A model generated the notes under the pieces. That model was not told where the DNA came from. It was given only the letters and a program-made list of their open reading frames with translations, and made no database searches. A DNA stretch of 64,000 nt, from the NCBI RefSeq assembly GCF_958295425.1, contig NC_081147.1:5539290-5603289 (forward strand). Direction: 5' to 3'. Source of the DNA: Solea solea. Lineage: Eukaryota; Chordata; Actinopteri; Pleuronectiformes; Soleidae. The first letter of the stretch is position 1. Every line of letters starts with the position of its first letter. Both the position numbers and the translations under genes were made by a program. Shown here piece after piece: positions 55,376 to 64,000 of this stretch.

Positions 55376-56535
55376 CCCAGGTAGCGAAATTGAAATATAC
55401 ACTTTCCCACATTTTATCAAGATTTGTCACCCTGGCTTCTTTGAAGCAACTGTACCTGTTGTGACGGGGTGGCTATGGATACAGTTAGAACCCCTTTTTT
55501 TAACAACAATGGCCAGCTTACGGTGCATTATTCCAACATTCCAGAAATAGATGCTTTATTCTGTCCTGCCTTTGCCTTTCTCAGCAGATATTGATTTGGC
55601 TGTGCATAGAAAATAAACCATCAATAAGCTGCTGAATTTTACATTCAGACCATTTATATACAACAAAAAGACGGGATAAAGGCACATCACTCCTACCTGG
55701 AACAGGCTGTGTCGCACTGATCGCTCACTAAAATGAGTCAGAACTCTGTTGAATTCTATCCTGTCTTCCCTGCCAATACCGCTTCAGGACAAGAACCAGA
55801 CAGAAATTGATTTTTTTCCTCCTCTCAGTGCAGGTGTTTGCTTAAATATACAGTAAGCTGGATATTTTTGGCTTTATTGATCAATAACTCCATAATTACC
55901 TATCAGCGTGATGTAAATGAAGTGATCTAAGATAGAACTAGACTTCCCCACCTCCTATTGATATAGTTTAATATGTCCTTAGTGTTTTATCTGAACTGCC
56001 AGATGGCCAGCTGCCTTCATTGACTCTGCACTAAGAAAACAGGAACAGCTTTGAAAATACATTTTGCCCATTTTAAATGTGTAAAACTATGCAAATATTT
56101 AAACAAGCTAGCAGTTGTATTTCAAAATAATCCAAATCAGGATGCAGTTTTCTGGTTTCCAGTGCTTTCCTCTACAGACTTTAAGAAATCCCTGTGGTGT
56201 CTTCATGCCAATGGTCAGTTTGATTACAGTTTATTTATAATTCACATTATGGCCTCTGCATCTGCATAACACATCCATTACACATTCACTGTATTTTTTC
56301 TCTGATAAGAATACTATCAGAGTAATGTGTCACATTTCCATTGTATTGTATATGCTTCAGGGAACCCTTCAGCCCATCGTCAGGGCTTCGGAATCCATCA
56401 CTACCAAACAGTCACCCAACTTGAAAATTGTAATATTTTCAGTGGACAAATGTCATAAAAGTATTTATTCGGTGGTGATTCTATCTGATGAGGATTAAAA
56501 AATGAGGATTTTTTTTTTTTTTTATTAATTCTGCA
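55376..56535. other. No gene seen; T15 tract at 56511
   Basis: Unremarkable frames. The T-rich tract directly upstream of the next SINE may be part of its insertion. Confidence 0.45.
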
Positions 56536-56544
56536 TTGGGGACA

Positions 56545-56640
56545 TCCTATGGCCTAGTTGAAAGGGAACTTGGCTTGTAACCTGAGGCTTGCCAGTTCGG
56601 ATCCCACCTGTGGTCTTTACTTGTACACAGTTAACAACAG
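56545..56640 (+). mobile_element. tRNA-derived SINE head
   Basis: CTATGGCCTAGTTGAAAGGG (A-box-like) and GCTTGTAACCTGAGGCTTGC followed by CAGTTCGGATCCCACC (B box) match the SINE at 49575-49780 on the other strand, including the shared GGGAACTTGGCTTGTAACC. The 3' body diverges quickly. Confidence 0.75.
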
Positions 56641-59480
56641 CCAAACATCCTGAGGGACCTCCAGCATGGAGCTAGGAAACTTGGGGACAGAGCCTGCTGT
56701 TCTCCATGTGTAGATGCTCTCAGAGTGCTTTAAGAGAGTTTCTGGAGGGAGAAAATGAAACAGGTGATCATTTTTCTTATTCATCCTTCAGTGTCAGGAG
56801 GACATCGAGAAATTCCTGTCAACTTGTCTTGATGACAGAGGCCTGAAGGTGCATGTTTGTTATAAATGATCTTGTTCATACTGTGTGTGGTCTTTCATTC
56901 TGAATAGGTTCAAACATAACTCAATAGTTGTTTCATTGTATATATCTACACAATATATGTTAATACATGTTAACTGGTTTTCGTCTTACTGTTATGGTCA
57001 GTGTCTTTTAACAGTCTCCTCTGATGTGTCCTAAAGCATTTTAAATGTTAAAAGCATTAATTGAAGTCACATTTTATGTTGGTGGGACATATTTTTTGAG
57101 GAGTACATATAGATACAATATGTTAAGTGTGACATTTACAATACTACCAAAAAAAAACAACTAACGACTAAGGTAAAATGTATAGGAAAAGTGTATACAA
57201 GTATTTTTACTTCTATTTCTGTAAAAAAATATATTTCTTGGCTAATGTATGGCACAAATGACAAATGAGAGTAAATCATCCCTATTACACACACACTCTC
57301 TATCGCTCTATATTTTGTACTATTTCAGTCGTACTAACATGTGTGTTAGAGAGTGTTTAAGAATCTGATTTTAGTTAGACTAACACAATCATTTGGTTTA
57401 GTGTCTAGTGTAAACATACAGCAGGCACATATGCACAGTCAGACAGTCAAACATGATTTTGTTCTCACAAATAATGTAACTAAACCACTAAACCACTTCA
57501 GATATAAACCTGTCTATTCGGGTATCTAGCGATGTTGTTTGTGGATCCATTTGCAAATCTTTACAGTTTAGTTTTAAACATGTCTGTGGGAAAAAAAAAT
57601 CTACTGCCACTCTCTGGTCAAACACCAGCTACTGCATTCAAACCTTGCCACTGGCTTTCTTATTTCACTTTTGCTTCACTGGTACATGTTTTCAGCAAAA
57701 CAAGAGGGTCATATCACTGAGCGCTGTACCACTGTCAGACCACGCCCCCTGCATTACTCTCCCTCATCTGTGCCCTCACCAACTCACAGCCCACTTCTTG
57801 ACATTTTTATAACTCAGGCATAGAGCAGCATTCATTTCAGAAGGGGGGTTCCATTCCACTTAAAATAAAAAGTCCTCAAGTCTTATCATATCTGGTCACA
57901 GAGAAAGCATCTGGGATCTATTTTAATGCCAGGTTTGAACAAATATACATGTGATTGGATCACTGAAGACATACTGTATAGGTGTGAACAGGGCCTCAGT
58001 GATAGAGGAAGATGGAGAGAATGCAAGCGCATATTAACAACCACGGTGTCCTTGTCAGCTGTAAATGCCATCAAAGGTAAAAGCAAACATCACTACATAA
58101 AATGAAGTGACACATGGTCAGGTGTGAGCACAATGTTATGAAATTAAAATTCTCATTTCTAAGTAAAACATGAATCAACATGGGGATGGGGGGGAGGGAT
58201 ATGCGCTGTCCTCACTCTGAAAGACTTTCCTCCCTCACTTTCCCTGTAAAGGTCATTGTGGTCCTCACAGTAACAGAATAACCACAACACATACACACTC
58301 ACATATACACACAATTACAGTCTCAGTTGGATAACAGGATGGCCCACAGCCGCAGCGTGTTTGAGCAGGCTGTTGTTTGAGATAGATTAAATATTGAACT
58401 GGAACTTTATGTAAGTAGCTATTTACATTTCTGGGGCTGCCTCAAGCCCCCTGGGGCAGCCAAACAGTTGCTAAATCATATTCAGTTTACCAGGATAATT
58501 TCATGGATTGTTTTCTCTTCCCCCTCCCACACCTCTCGACTCCCTCCATCCCCTTCAAAGAGGACACATTCCTGCCGCTGGGAGCCTGACAAGGGCCACC
58601 GGGGGACTTTTGTTGCCCTCCTTTTTTTTCTGTGGCAATTTAATGCCCTGTCAGACTAAAAAAGAATCAACATATTTACACATTTGCCATGTTTAAATGT
58701 TGAGCAGCCGCAGTGAAAACATGCTTATTATTTTTGATGTGTCCCAGGCTGGGTGGAGGCAGCAGGAAGGGTTGTAAGGGGGGGGGGGGGGGGGGGGCTA
58801 GTCTCTGGAGGCAAATAAAGCAGCAGTCTTCTTCTTGGCGTGTGGCGGTGGTATTACTGAAAGCGAATGTGGGGAGCTTTAGTGGATGTTTACACGCCGT
58901 GATGAGAGCTAAAGCGCAACGTAAACATAGAAAATCCTCAGGGAAGCACATGATAGCAGGGACCCAGCTCTGTGTGCCTTTCTGTTAGATTTAAACCAGA
59001 GTACCTGTCACTGAAAGGCCTCATTCAAAACAGTAGACAGAGGGAGACACAAAGACAGACAGTGGATGAGTAACAGTGATAAAACTGCTAAGAGGTAAAA
59101 AAAAAATAAAATAAAATAGGCAGGTGTCAAAGATGGAGATGCAGGAACCCGAACATGACAGAGAACAGACAAGAGACAGAGGATACGCGAGAAAGACTTG
59201 GTAGAGAGGAGAATCAGAGTGAGAGGAAACTACAAAGCGGTTTCTCACCACCGCCACCACCCAGTGAGACAAGAGACTGAGAAGTAAAACTGACACATGG
59301 ACGTCCGTGGCTGCTGCGGTGGCCCCTGACGCACTGGCAGAAATCCAATGCCAACACCACAAGTGAAGGAATCACAGAGGAAACAAAACACCAGGCATCT
59401 CCCTGCTTCTGCCAACCACAAAATATTAAAAATTGAAATAACCCCAATCTTCTACACACTGCACATGACTGGTTTTCCAG
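56641..59480. other. No gene seen; G20 homopolymer
   Basis: No supported coding region. A run of 20 guanines occupies 58778-58797. The DNA around 58430-58700 is relatively GC-balanced and repeat-poor, and might be a conserved non-coding element. Confidence 0.4.
58778..58797 (+). repeat. Poly(G)20 tract
   Basis: Twenty consecutive guanines on the plus strand. Such tracts can form quadruplexes and are prone to length errors in sequencing, so the exact length is uncertain. Confidence 0.85.
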
Positions 59481-59637
59481 AACAGTGTCAAACTGGAATC
59501 AGTCAAGCACAGTCAAGTACACAAGAGAGCAAGAGGCACTGAATAGGGAAATCAGGAGGTTGGTAGGTGAGGAGGAACTCAAGAGTCTGAAGAATGATGT
59601 AGATGAAGGTGTAAGAAGTTACTTAAAAGCAACTCAG
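59481..59637 (+). other. Candidate 157-bp coding exon, plus strand
   Basis: CATGACTGGTTTTCCAG precedes and GTGAAATTAG follows a segment open in one frame: TVSNWNQSSTVKYTREQEAL, then NREIRRLVGEEELKSLK, NDVDEGVRSYLKATQ. The peptide is charged and looks helical, perhaps coiled-coil. The acceptor has a reasonable pyrimidine tract. The donor is a usable but not ideal CAG|GTGAAA. The exon would end in phase 0. I do not recognise the protein. Two further exon-like blocks lie downstream on the same strand (60707 and 62827), beyond an assembly gap. Confidence 0.4.
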
Positions 59638-60227
59638 GTGAAATTAGAATTCAAATTGCTTTGTTTATTTTACTTAGTTACTCTGGTCCACACTAAAACA
59701 TAGTAGGTTGTGGTCATGCACCTTAAAGCTGGTTTGCCACCCGCCACAAAGCAAAAGAAGAACACCAAGAAGACACGTGCTTCTCTGTGTCTTCACTGCC
59801 AAGGACTCCAAGAATCTTTATAATTTAAACAAACTCTTCTGCACTGAGACTGGCTTTCAGGAGACCCTCATGTTAATCCCAGCACTTGGTGAGAGTTATC
59901 TCAGCTTGGCTGCAGCATTACTGCTCGCTTTAGAAATGCTAAAGCTAATCACCTATGCTAACAAGCCTGCTGTCACTTGCTGTCCTGATTACCAGTGCTT
60001 CCAAACAAACGTCACAGTTGTTCCACTGAATCCAGTGGCCGACAGACTTGCAGCGGAAGATTGGTGAGCAAATTTATGTGGACTTTTAATTATGGAAAAG
60101 TATTGGAAATCTTCATGCCCGGCATTAAGTGGGTCATGTTTCTTTTGAAGAGCCCAATTGGATGATGAGCTAAAGGGAGAACCTTGAAGAAAAGAGGAGT
60201 AATAATATACCCCTATTAAACATAGGC
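59638..60227. other. No gene recognised
   Basis: A 119-codon frame at 59708-60067 has no domain. Confidence 0.4.
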
Positions 60228-60427
60228 NNNNNNNNNNNNNNNNNNNNNNNNNNNNNNNNNNNNNNNNNNNNNNNNNNNNNNNNNNNNNNNNNNNNNNNNN
60301 NNNNNNNNNNNNNNNNNNNNNNNNNNNNNNNNNNNNNNNNNNNNNNNNNNNNNNNNNNNNNNNNNNNNNNNNNNNNNNNNNNNNNNNNNNNNNNNNNNNN
60401 NNNNNNNNNNNNNNNNNNNNNNNNNNN
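60228..60427. other. Assembly gap, 200 N
   Basis: Exactly 200 unknown bases. The round number suggests a placeholder of unknown true length. An exon could be hidden here. Confidence 0.99.
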
Positions 60428-60532
60428 GGAACCGACACAGTGCTGAGTAGAGGTATAGCTTTGTCAGACTGGATCAGGGGGCTGCTCCCAGAGAGGAGTT
60501 TGAAGGTGGTAGATGCAAAATATGATGCTCAC

Positions 60533-60540
<8 letters not shown>

Positions 60541-60563
<23 letters not shown>
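60541..60563 (+). repeat. (GT)n microsatellite
   Basis: An uninterrupted GT run directly following a TATATAT stretch. Confidence 0.9.
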
Positions 60564-60706
60564 CTTATATGATTCATTCCCTGTGGAATGAGAGCCAATC
60601 TGCACTTGAGGCCTTGAGGTATTGATTTGCTCCTGGACGACCATCATTCACTCCTCCTATAGCCTCATTTCACCTGACCATGTACCCACCCTGTCTCCTC
60701 CAACAG

Positions 60707-60823
60707 CCTCCTCGCTTGCTGTCCAGCTGAGCACTGCAGAAGTCATTGAAGTTCACATCGAGGTGTTGGGGTCAGGTTCCTCTCCAACACATCAATCATG
60801 AGCTGCTCTCCATGTGGAGACAG
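60707..60823 (+). other. Candidate exon, plus strand
   Basis: A strong acceptor (CACCCTGTCTCCTCCAACAG, ending 60706) leads into a frame SSLAVQLSTAEVIEVHIEVL that stops at TGA 60799-60801. A donor-like CAG|GTAGGT follows at 60824. If coding, it would be a terminal coding exon or would splice earlier. If not, the segment could belong to a non-coding transcript. No protein is recognised. Confidence 0.25.
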
Positions 60824-60986
60824 GTAGGTGTTACATGATTACATCAATATCCAGTGGTCTTTTATCATCAATGTCAAGAATTGTGAGCACTCATTTCACA
60901 ACAGGGGAGACTCAAATTAGATTGAGATTCAATTTTTTTGTTTAATGATATAATTGCTGTGAGATACATGATCACATAATCACTGT

Positions 60987-60987
60987 T

Positions 60988-61023
<36 letters not shown>
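60987..61023 (+). repeat. (TTG)n microsatellite
   Basis: About eleven TTG units in a row. Confidence 0.9.
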
Positions 61024-61024
<1 letters not shown>

Positions 61025-61361
61025 GAGTACAACATTGTCACAATCCAGAAACTGTTTATAACTTACCAACCATGTTGGACCAGACCGCAGACTATTTACA
61101 CAATTGAGTGAACTAGGCCTTGTTTAGACTGCAGCCAAAATGGGATTTGACAGCATATCCAATCTGATCTTCCTGACCAACTGTTCACATTATAGTGATC
61201 AGATCAGATCTGCGTGTGTCCAAGAAAAAACAAGTCTAAACAAAATAGACAAAATGGACGACAGACATCTGTGTTTTTCTGTCCCAAATGTTATGTGGAG
61301 TTGTGGCGCAACATTTCTTCTAATTTTTAAACTATTGTCTTCCATTGTGTCGATTGTTTGA

Positions 61362-61956
61362 AGGTGACATAGACCGGAAGCTCCAATTAACGCTGCGTTT
61401 GTGTGTGTATCTGCGTCATTACCTCGTTTATGAAACCCTAAAGTTTCAGAACAAACAGTTCAGCCACTGCTGAGAAAATAGTGTTGTATTGTTTTCCTGG
61501 GCTCTGCGAAGCGGATCGACACTTCCTTAATTTGATGTCGTCATCAGAAATCCTCACCACCGTAGCGCCTCCCGGTGCGGGCACTAGTCCGGGCACATCC
61601 GGTTGCGTACATTCAACCGCAGAAGAAGAAGAAGAACTAGTCTCGTTGTAGCTGCTGAGATGCAGAGCATCCACCGTGCCAGAGGGGGAGCTGTGTATCT
61701 GAGAGCTGGCCTATCTATTACGTCACTTCCAGGTACCTGGCCAATCACAGGACAGTTTTAAAGCTCTCGTTGGCTGGCCAATCACAGCAACTGTTTGGTC
61801 TGAAACAGCGCGGCTGACGAGAGCGTCAGTGAGGAGATATTTTGATCGGCTCGTTTGCAGCGATTAGGAGGTTTTTAATCATGAAAACATGTTAATATAT
61901 GTAAGTAGACCTCCATAACTAACATATATGTGTGATACAAGCATTCGATGTCACCT
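61362..61956. mobile_element. TTAA-flanked element, copy 2
   Basis: This is the same element as at 31592-32183: left end AGGTGACATAGACCGG preceded by TTGA (61358-61361, one change from TTAA), right end ATTCGATGTCACCT followed by TTAA (61957-61960). Compared with copy 1 I count three substitutions and one extra GAA unit. The flanks of the two copies are unrelated, so this is transposition, not a segmental duplication. Confidence 0.9.
61438..61674 (-). CDS. Short reading frame inside the TTAA element, copy 2
   Basis: A 78-residue frame starts MDALHLSSYNETSSSSSSAV and is otherwise identical to the 77-residue frame of copy 1 (one serine longer, one S-to-T change). The open frame survives the indel because a whole codon was gained or lost. 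With so few differences between copies this is weak evidence for selection. The function is unknown. Confidence 0.35.
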   Translation of the reverse strand: MDALHLSSYNETSSSSSSAVECTQPDVPGLVPAPGGATVVRISDDDIKLRKCRSASQSPGKQYNTIFSAVAELFVLKL

Positions 61957-62440
61957 TTAATACACCGCTAATTAACTTACATCTCTCCGGATCTCCGTCA
62001 TTGTTGTTGTCATTCCAGTCGTGCTGCAAGGGACGCAGAACCCCGGGATTCTAATGCATGTATATAAATACGATATGGAGTCAACAAGAAAACAGAAGCT
62101 TAATGTTGTGTCAGTGTTTGACTTCCTGTCCTGCTCGTGTCGAATTCTGCTGAATTTAAGTGGCAAAAATAGAACACTCACGGATTTTCCGCGGACAGAA
62201 CAGGGACTGGTACGTCACGCAAATGGAGTCGGTGGAAGCCGACACATCGGCTAAAGTAGACGCATATCACTTCCAAAGCTGCGCTGGAGATGTGACGGAT
62301 ACACATTCAGTGGAAGCCCGGGGGAAGACACTTTTGAAATCCTATCTGAGTGACTAAGATGTTCAGATTGAACTGGATCCGTAAAAATCTGATCAGAATC
62401 GCATTTAAAACCACCTCCGTACGTGGTTTGAATCAGCTTT

Positions 62441-62826
62441 CGAAAAAATCAAAGAGCAGCAGTCTTTCGATTCTTAGCTTTTGCTTCCATTTTAAGCAAC
62501 TTGCTCCACGGAGCTCCCCAAGGCAAACGTTGTTTGACACTAGTACTAGATAGCCATCACTCCTAGAAAACTACAACAAGCATACATGCATACATCATCC
62601 AGCTCACTGGTCTGTTTAGTTGTAGGTCTATCCAATTGATCGCAGAGGTATTTTCATCTATGTCTGTTAAAAGTGGGTGGTGAATACCATTTCCAGACTC
62701 ATACACATTAGCCAGGCTACACTTGTAAATGTTCCAGTGATAAATATTGACTGAAAAACTTTCTTGGCCATATCATCCAACCCTACCATAAATACAACTT
62801 ATAGGCAGCATTGCTGTTGTTCACAG
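62441..62826. other. No gene seen
   Basis: This stretch leads into the next exon-like block. The TTGCTGTTGTTCACAG at its end is a good splice acceptor. Confidence 0.5.
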
Positions 62827-62879
62827 GGGGTCTTCAGAGGAAAGTTTATGAGAGGAAATCAAAGGAGTATGATGAGCAG
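62827..62879 (+). other. Candidate 53-bp coding exon, plus strand
   Basis: The acceptor TTGCTGTTGTTCACAG (ending 62826) and the donor CAG|GTGAGTCC (from 62880) both fit consensus well. With two bases completing a prior codon, the frame reads GLQRKVYERKSKEYDEQ, a charged helical peptide, and ends in phase 0. The first frame is also open (GVFRGKFMRGNQRSMMS), and the second has a stop. No family is recognised. The charged-helix style resembles the candidate exon at 59481, but their phases do not join directly, so another exon (perhaps in the gap) would be needed. Confidence 0.45.
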
Positions 62880-63480
62880 GTGAGTCCTGAACTGAAGAGC
62901 TCTGGTAAGCCAAGCTTAATCAAGCCTGTTTTTCCCCCTGATGTGAATGGCTGATTGCCTCACTGCTTCATCAGCCAAGCCTCAGAGAGAAAGAAAGGCT
63001 TTCTCTGTACATGCAGCGAAGCATTCTCTCTCCCCTGGACATAATTGCCGCGCCTGGAGTGCAGGGATAGAACAGACAATTGGATAGATAAGAGGATGTA
63101 TAGTGGTGGAGGAGGGAAAGTAAATAGACACTTTTATGGCTCCCCTTAAGCTTGCAAGCCAGTGTGAGTGTGTGTTTGTGTGTAAATGTCTCGAGGTCCA
63201 CCACAGTATACAAAGCAGAGGTGTGTCACTTTATGATTAAGGCCACATATAAATAAGCCATTTTTACTCTTTCGTGCAGCAAACATGTTCCCTCTTGTAT
63301 TTACTGCACCTCAATATCTCAGTGTTAAAAGGTGCAACATGCAAAACTGAGCACCGGCACGTCAGATCGAAACAAACGCAATTCGTAGCTTCATGTTTGC
63401 ATCAAATTGCCGACCAAGAGAAGCAGAGCTTTCTTTGGAAGTAAAAACCTAAAGATCGCTTCCAGCTGAGTGCTTTGACC
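62880..63480. other. No gene seen
   Basis: No supported feature. If the 62827 block is an exon, this is its downstream intron. Confidence 0.45.
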
Positions 63481-63482
63481 TA

Positions 63483-63600
63483 GGGCTGAAAAATTAATAG
63501 TTTTTAAATTGAAATTGCAATTTGTAACAGTGCAATGAGTAAATCCCAAAGGCTGCAATTTAATTCTCCTTTTGATTGCACGGTCTTCTATGCAAATTAA
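63483..63600 (+). repeat. Miniature-element-like fragment
   Basis: TAGGGCTGAAAAATTAATAG, TTGAAATTGCAATTTGTAAC and AAGGCTGCAATTTAATTC resemble a fish miniature element that begins TAGGGCTG. No inverted end is visible. Confidence 0.35.
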
Positions 63601-63865
63601 AAAAAAAGATTAAGTAAGTTTTCATCCATATAATAGGATACAGAGGAGTTCATGTTTTGAGGCTGTTGCATGGTGAAAACAATAACATTTTCAAACTATT
63701 ACACAGTGAATACTGAACTGAAGCTATGAAATCATATTTATCATATGGAAATATTTGACGAAGATGTGAATGTATGCACTCCTCAAACTTGGAGATCATT
63801 TTAGCCTCAAATGTACACCTTCTGGGGGAGCCAAGTGACGGTATTATCACATTTACATAGTCCAA

Positions 63866-64000
63866 CCCCATGTCTAGGGACCCGGAGGGTTCTATGAAGA
63901 GGTCCCAGGGGGTTCCCAGAGAAAAATAAAATTAAATATGAATAGATATTTCATAAAAATGAAAAACAAGAAAGGCAATATACTTAATAGTTAGAAGGAT
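63866..64000 (+). repeat. Repeat segment, inverted copy of 49787-49915, cut by the window end
   Basis: CTAGGGACCCGGAGGGTTCT, CCCAGAGAAAAATAAAATTA, TTTCATAAAAATGAAAAACA and AGAAAGG...TAGTTAGAAGGAT correspond to the minus strand of 49787-49915. By analogy, a tRNA-like SINE head should follow just outside the window. Confidence 0.75.

Larger units (their letters stand above)
61116..62440. mobile_element. Miniature element hosting TTAA element copy 2
   Basis: The left edge GCCTTGTTTAGACTGCAGCC with AAAATGGGATTTGACAGC, and on the right GTAAAAATCTGATCAGAATC, CATTTAAAACCACCTCCGTA and CGTGGTTTGAATCAG, match the two ends of a fish miniature element whose termini end in a TTTAGACTG-type repeat. The right terminal TTTAGACTG copy is missing after 62440. 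Its body is split by the 595-base TTAA element at 61362-61956. Recognition of this family is from memory. Confidence 0.5.

Noticed and set aside
60428..60530. Kinase-like coding fragment after the gap
   Set aside because: LSDWIRGLLPERSLKVVD has a passing likeness to receptor-kinase tails, but the stretch is short, the likeness is to plant proteins and it runs into a microsatellite. Chance is more likely.

Overview
The window looks like non-genic (intergenic or intronic) DNA from a ray-finned fish, probably a percomorph-grade teleost. The evidence is its AT-rich composition, the absence of any long host reading frame, and a dense mix of repeats typical of teleosts: Tc1 and mariner DNA transposons, hAT-like and TTAA-flanked miniature elements, several LINE clades, tRNA-derived SINEs, and a LINE/SINE tail with the GGATA-loop hairpin followed by TGTAA repeats. 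There is no bacterial gene organisation, rRNA, intact tRNA gene or CRISPR array. A 200-base run of N (60228-60427) marks an assembly gap.

Layout. 1-8 kb: AT-rich DNA with a degenerate tandem repeat (1.4-1.7 kb), a LINE/SINE 3' tail (3.1 kb), a repeat with TTAGGG runs (3.3-3.5 kb), a miniature element (4.8-5.0 kb) and a minus-strand LINE remnant broken by a nested insertion (5.2-5.9 kb). 7.5-8.8 kb: two hAT-like non-autonomous elements, one with a decayed zinc-finger-like coding piece. 9.4-12.4 kb: a nearly full-length but dead Tx1/L1-type LINE, with a perfect 26-bp-arm foldback in its ORF1 remnant. 19.6-20.25 kb: a minisatellite. 24.7-25.4 kb (minus) and 46.6-47.6 kb (plus): two pieces of one LINE family that carries a restriction-like endonuclease (R2/Hero-like). 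26.9-27.4, 51.4-51.8 and 55.0-55.4 kb: other LINE remnants. 28.0-28.3 kb: a foldback miniature element with a near-perfect 8-bp target duplication. 30.7-32.2 kb: a Tc1 remnant inserted at TA, itself invaded by a TTAA element. 35.6-36.0 kb: a mariner 3' half. 44.0-45.1 kb: a 1.1 kb TTAA element with a THAP-like reading frame. 61.1-62.4 kb: a miniature element containing a second, almost identical copy of the TTAA element at 31.6 kb.

No host protein-coding gene can be named. A few short open segments bounded by good splice-site consensus (plus strand 59481-59637, 60707-60823 and 62827-62879; minus strand 43126-43306 and 34688-34741) could be exons of unidentified genes and are given as low-confidence candidates.

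The most interesting biology is the TTAAAGG-ended element group. Two copies 30 kb apart differ by three substitutions and one 3-bp indel over about 592 bp, and a related element carries a THAP-like finger. That combination points to recently active Kolobok/T2-like (or piggyBac-like) transposition.
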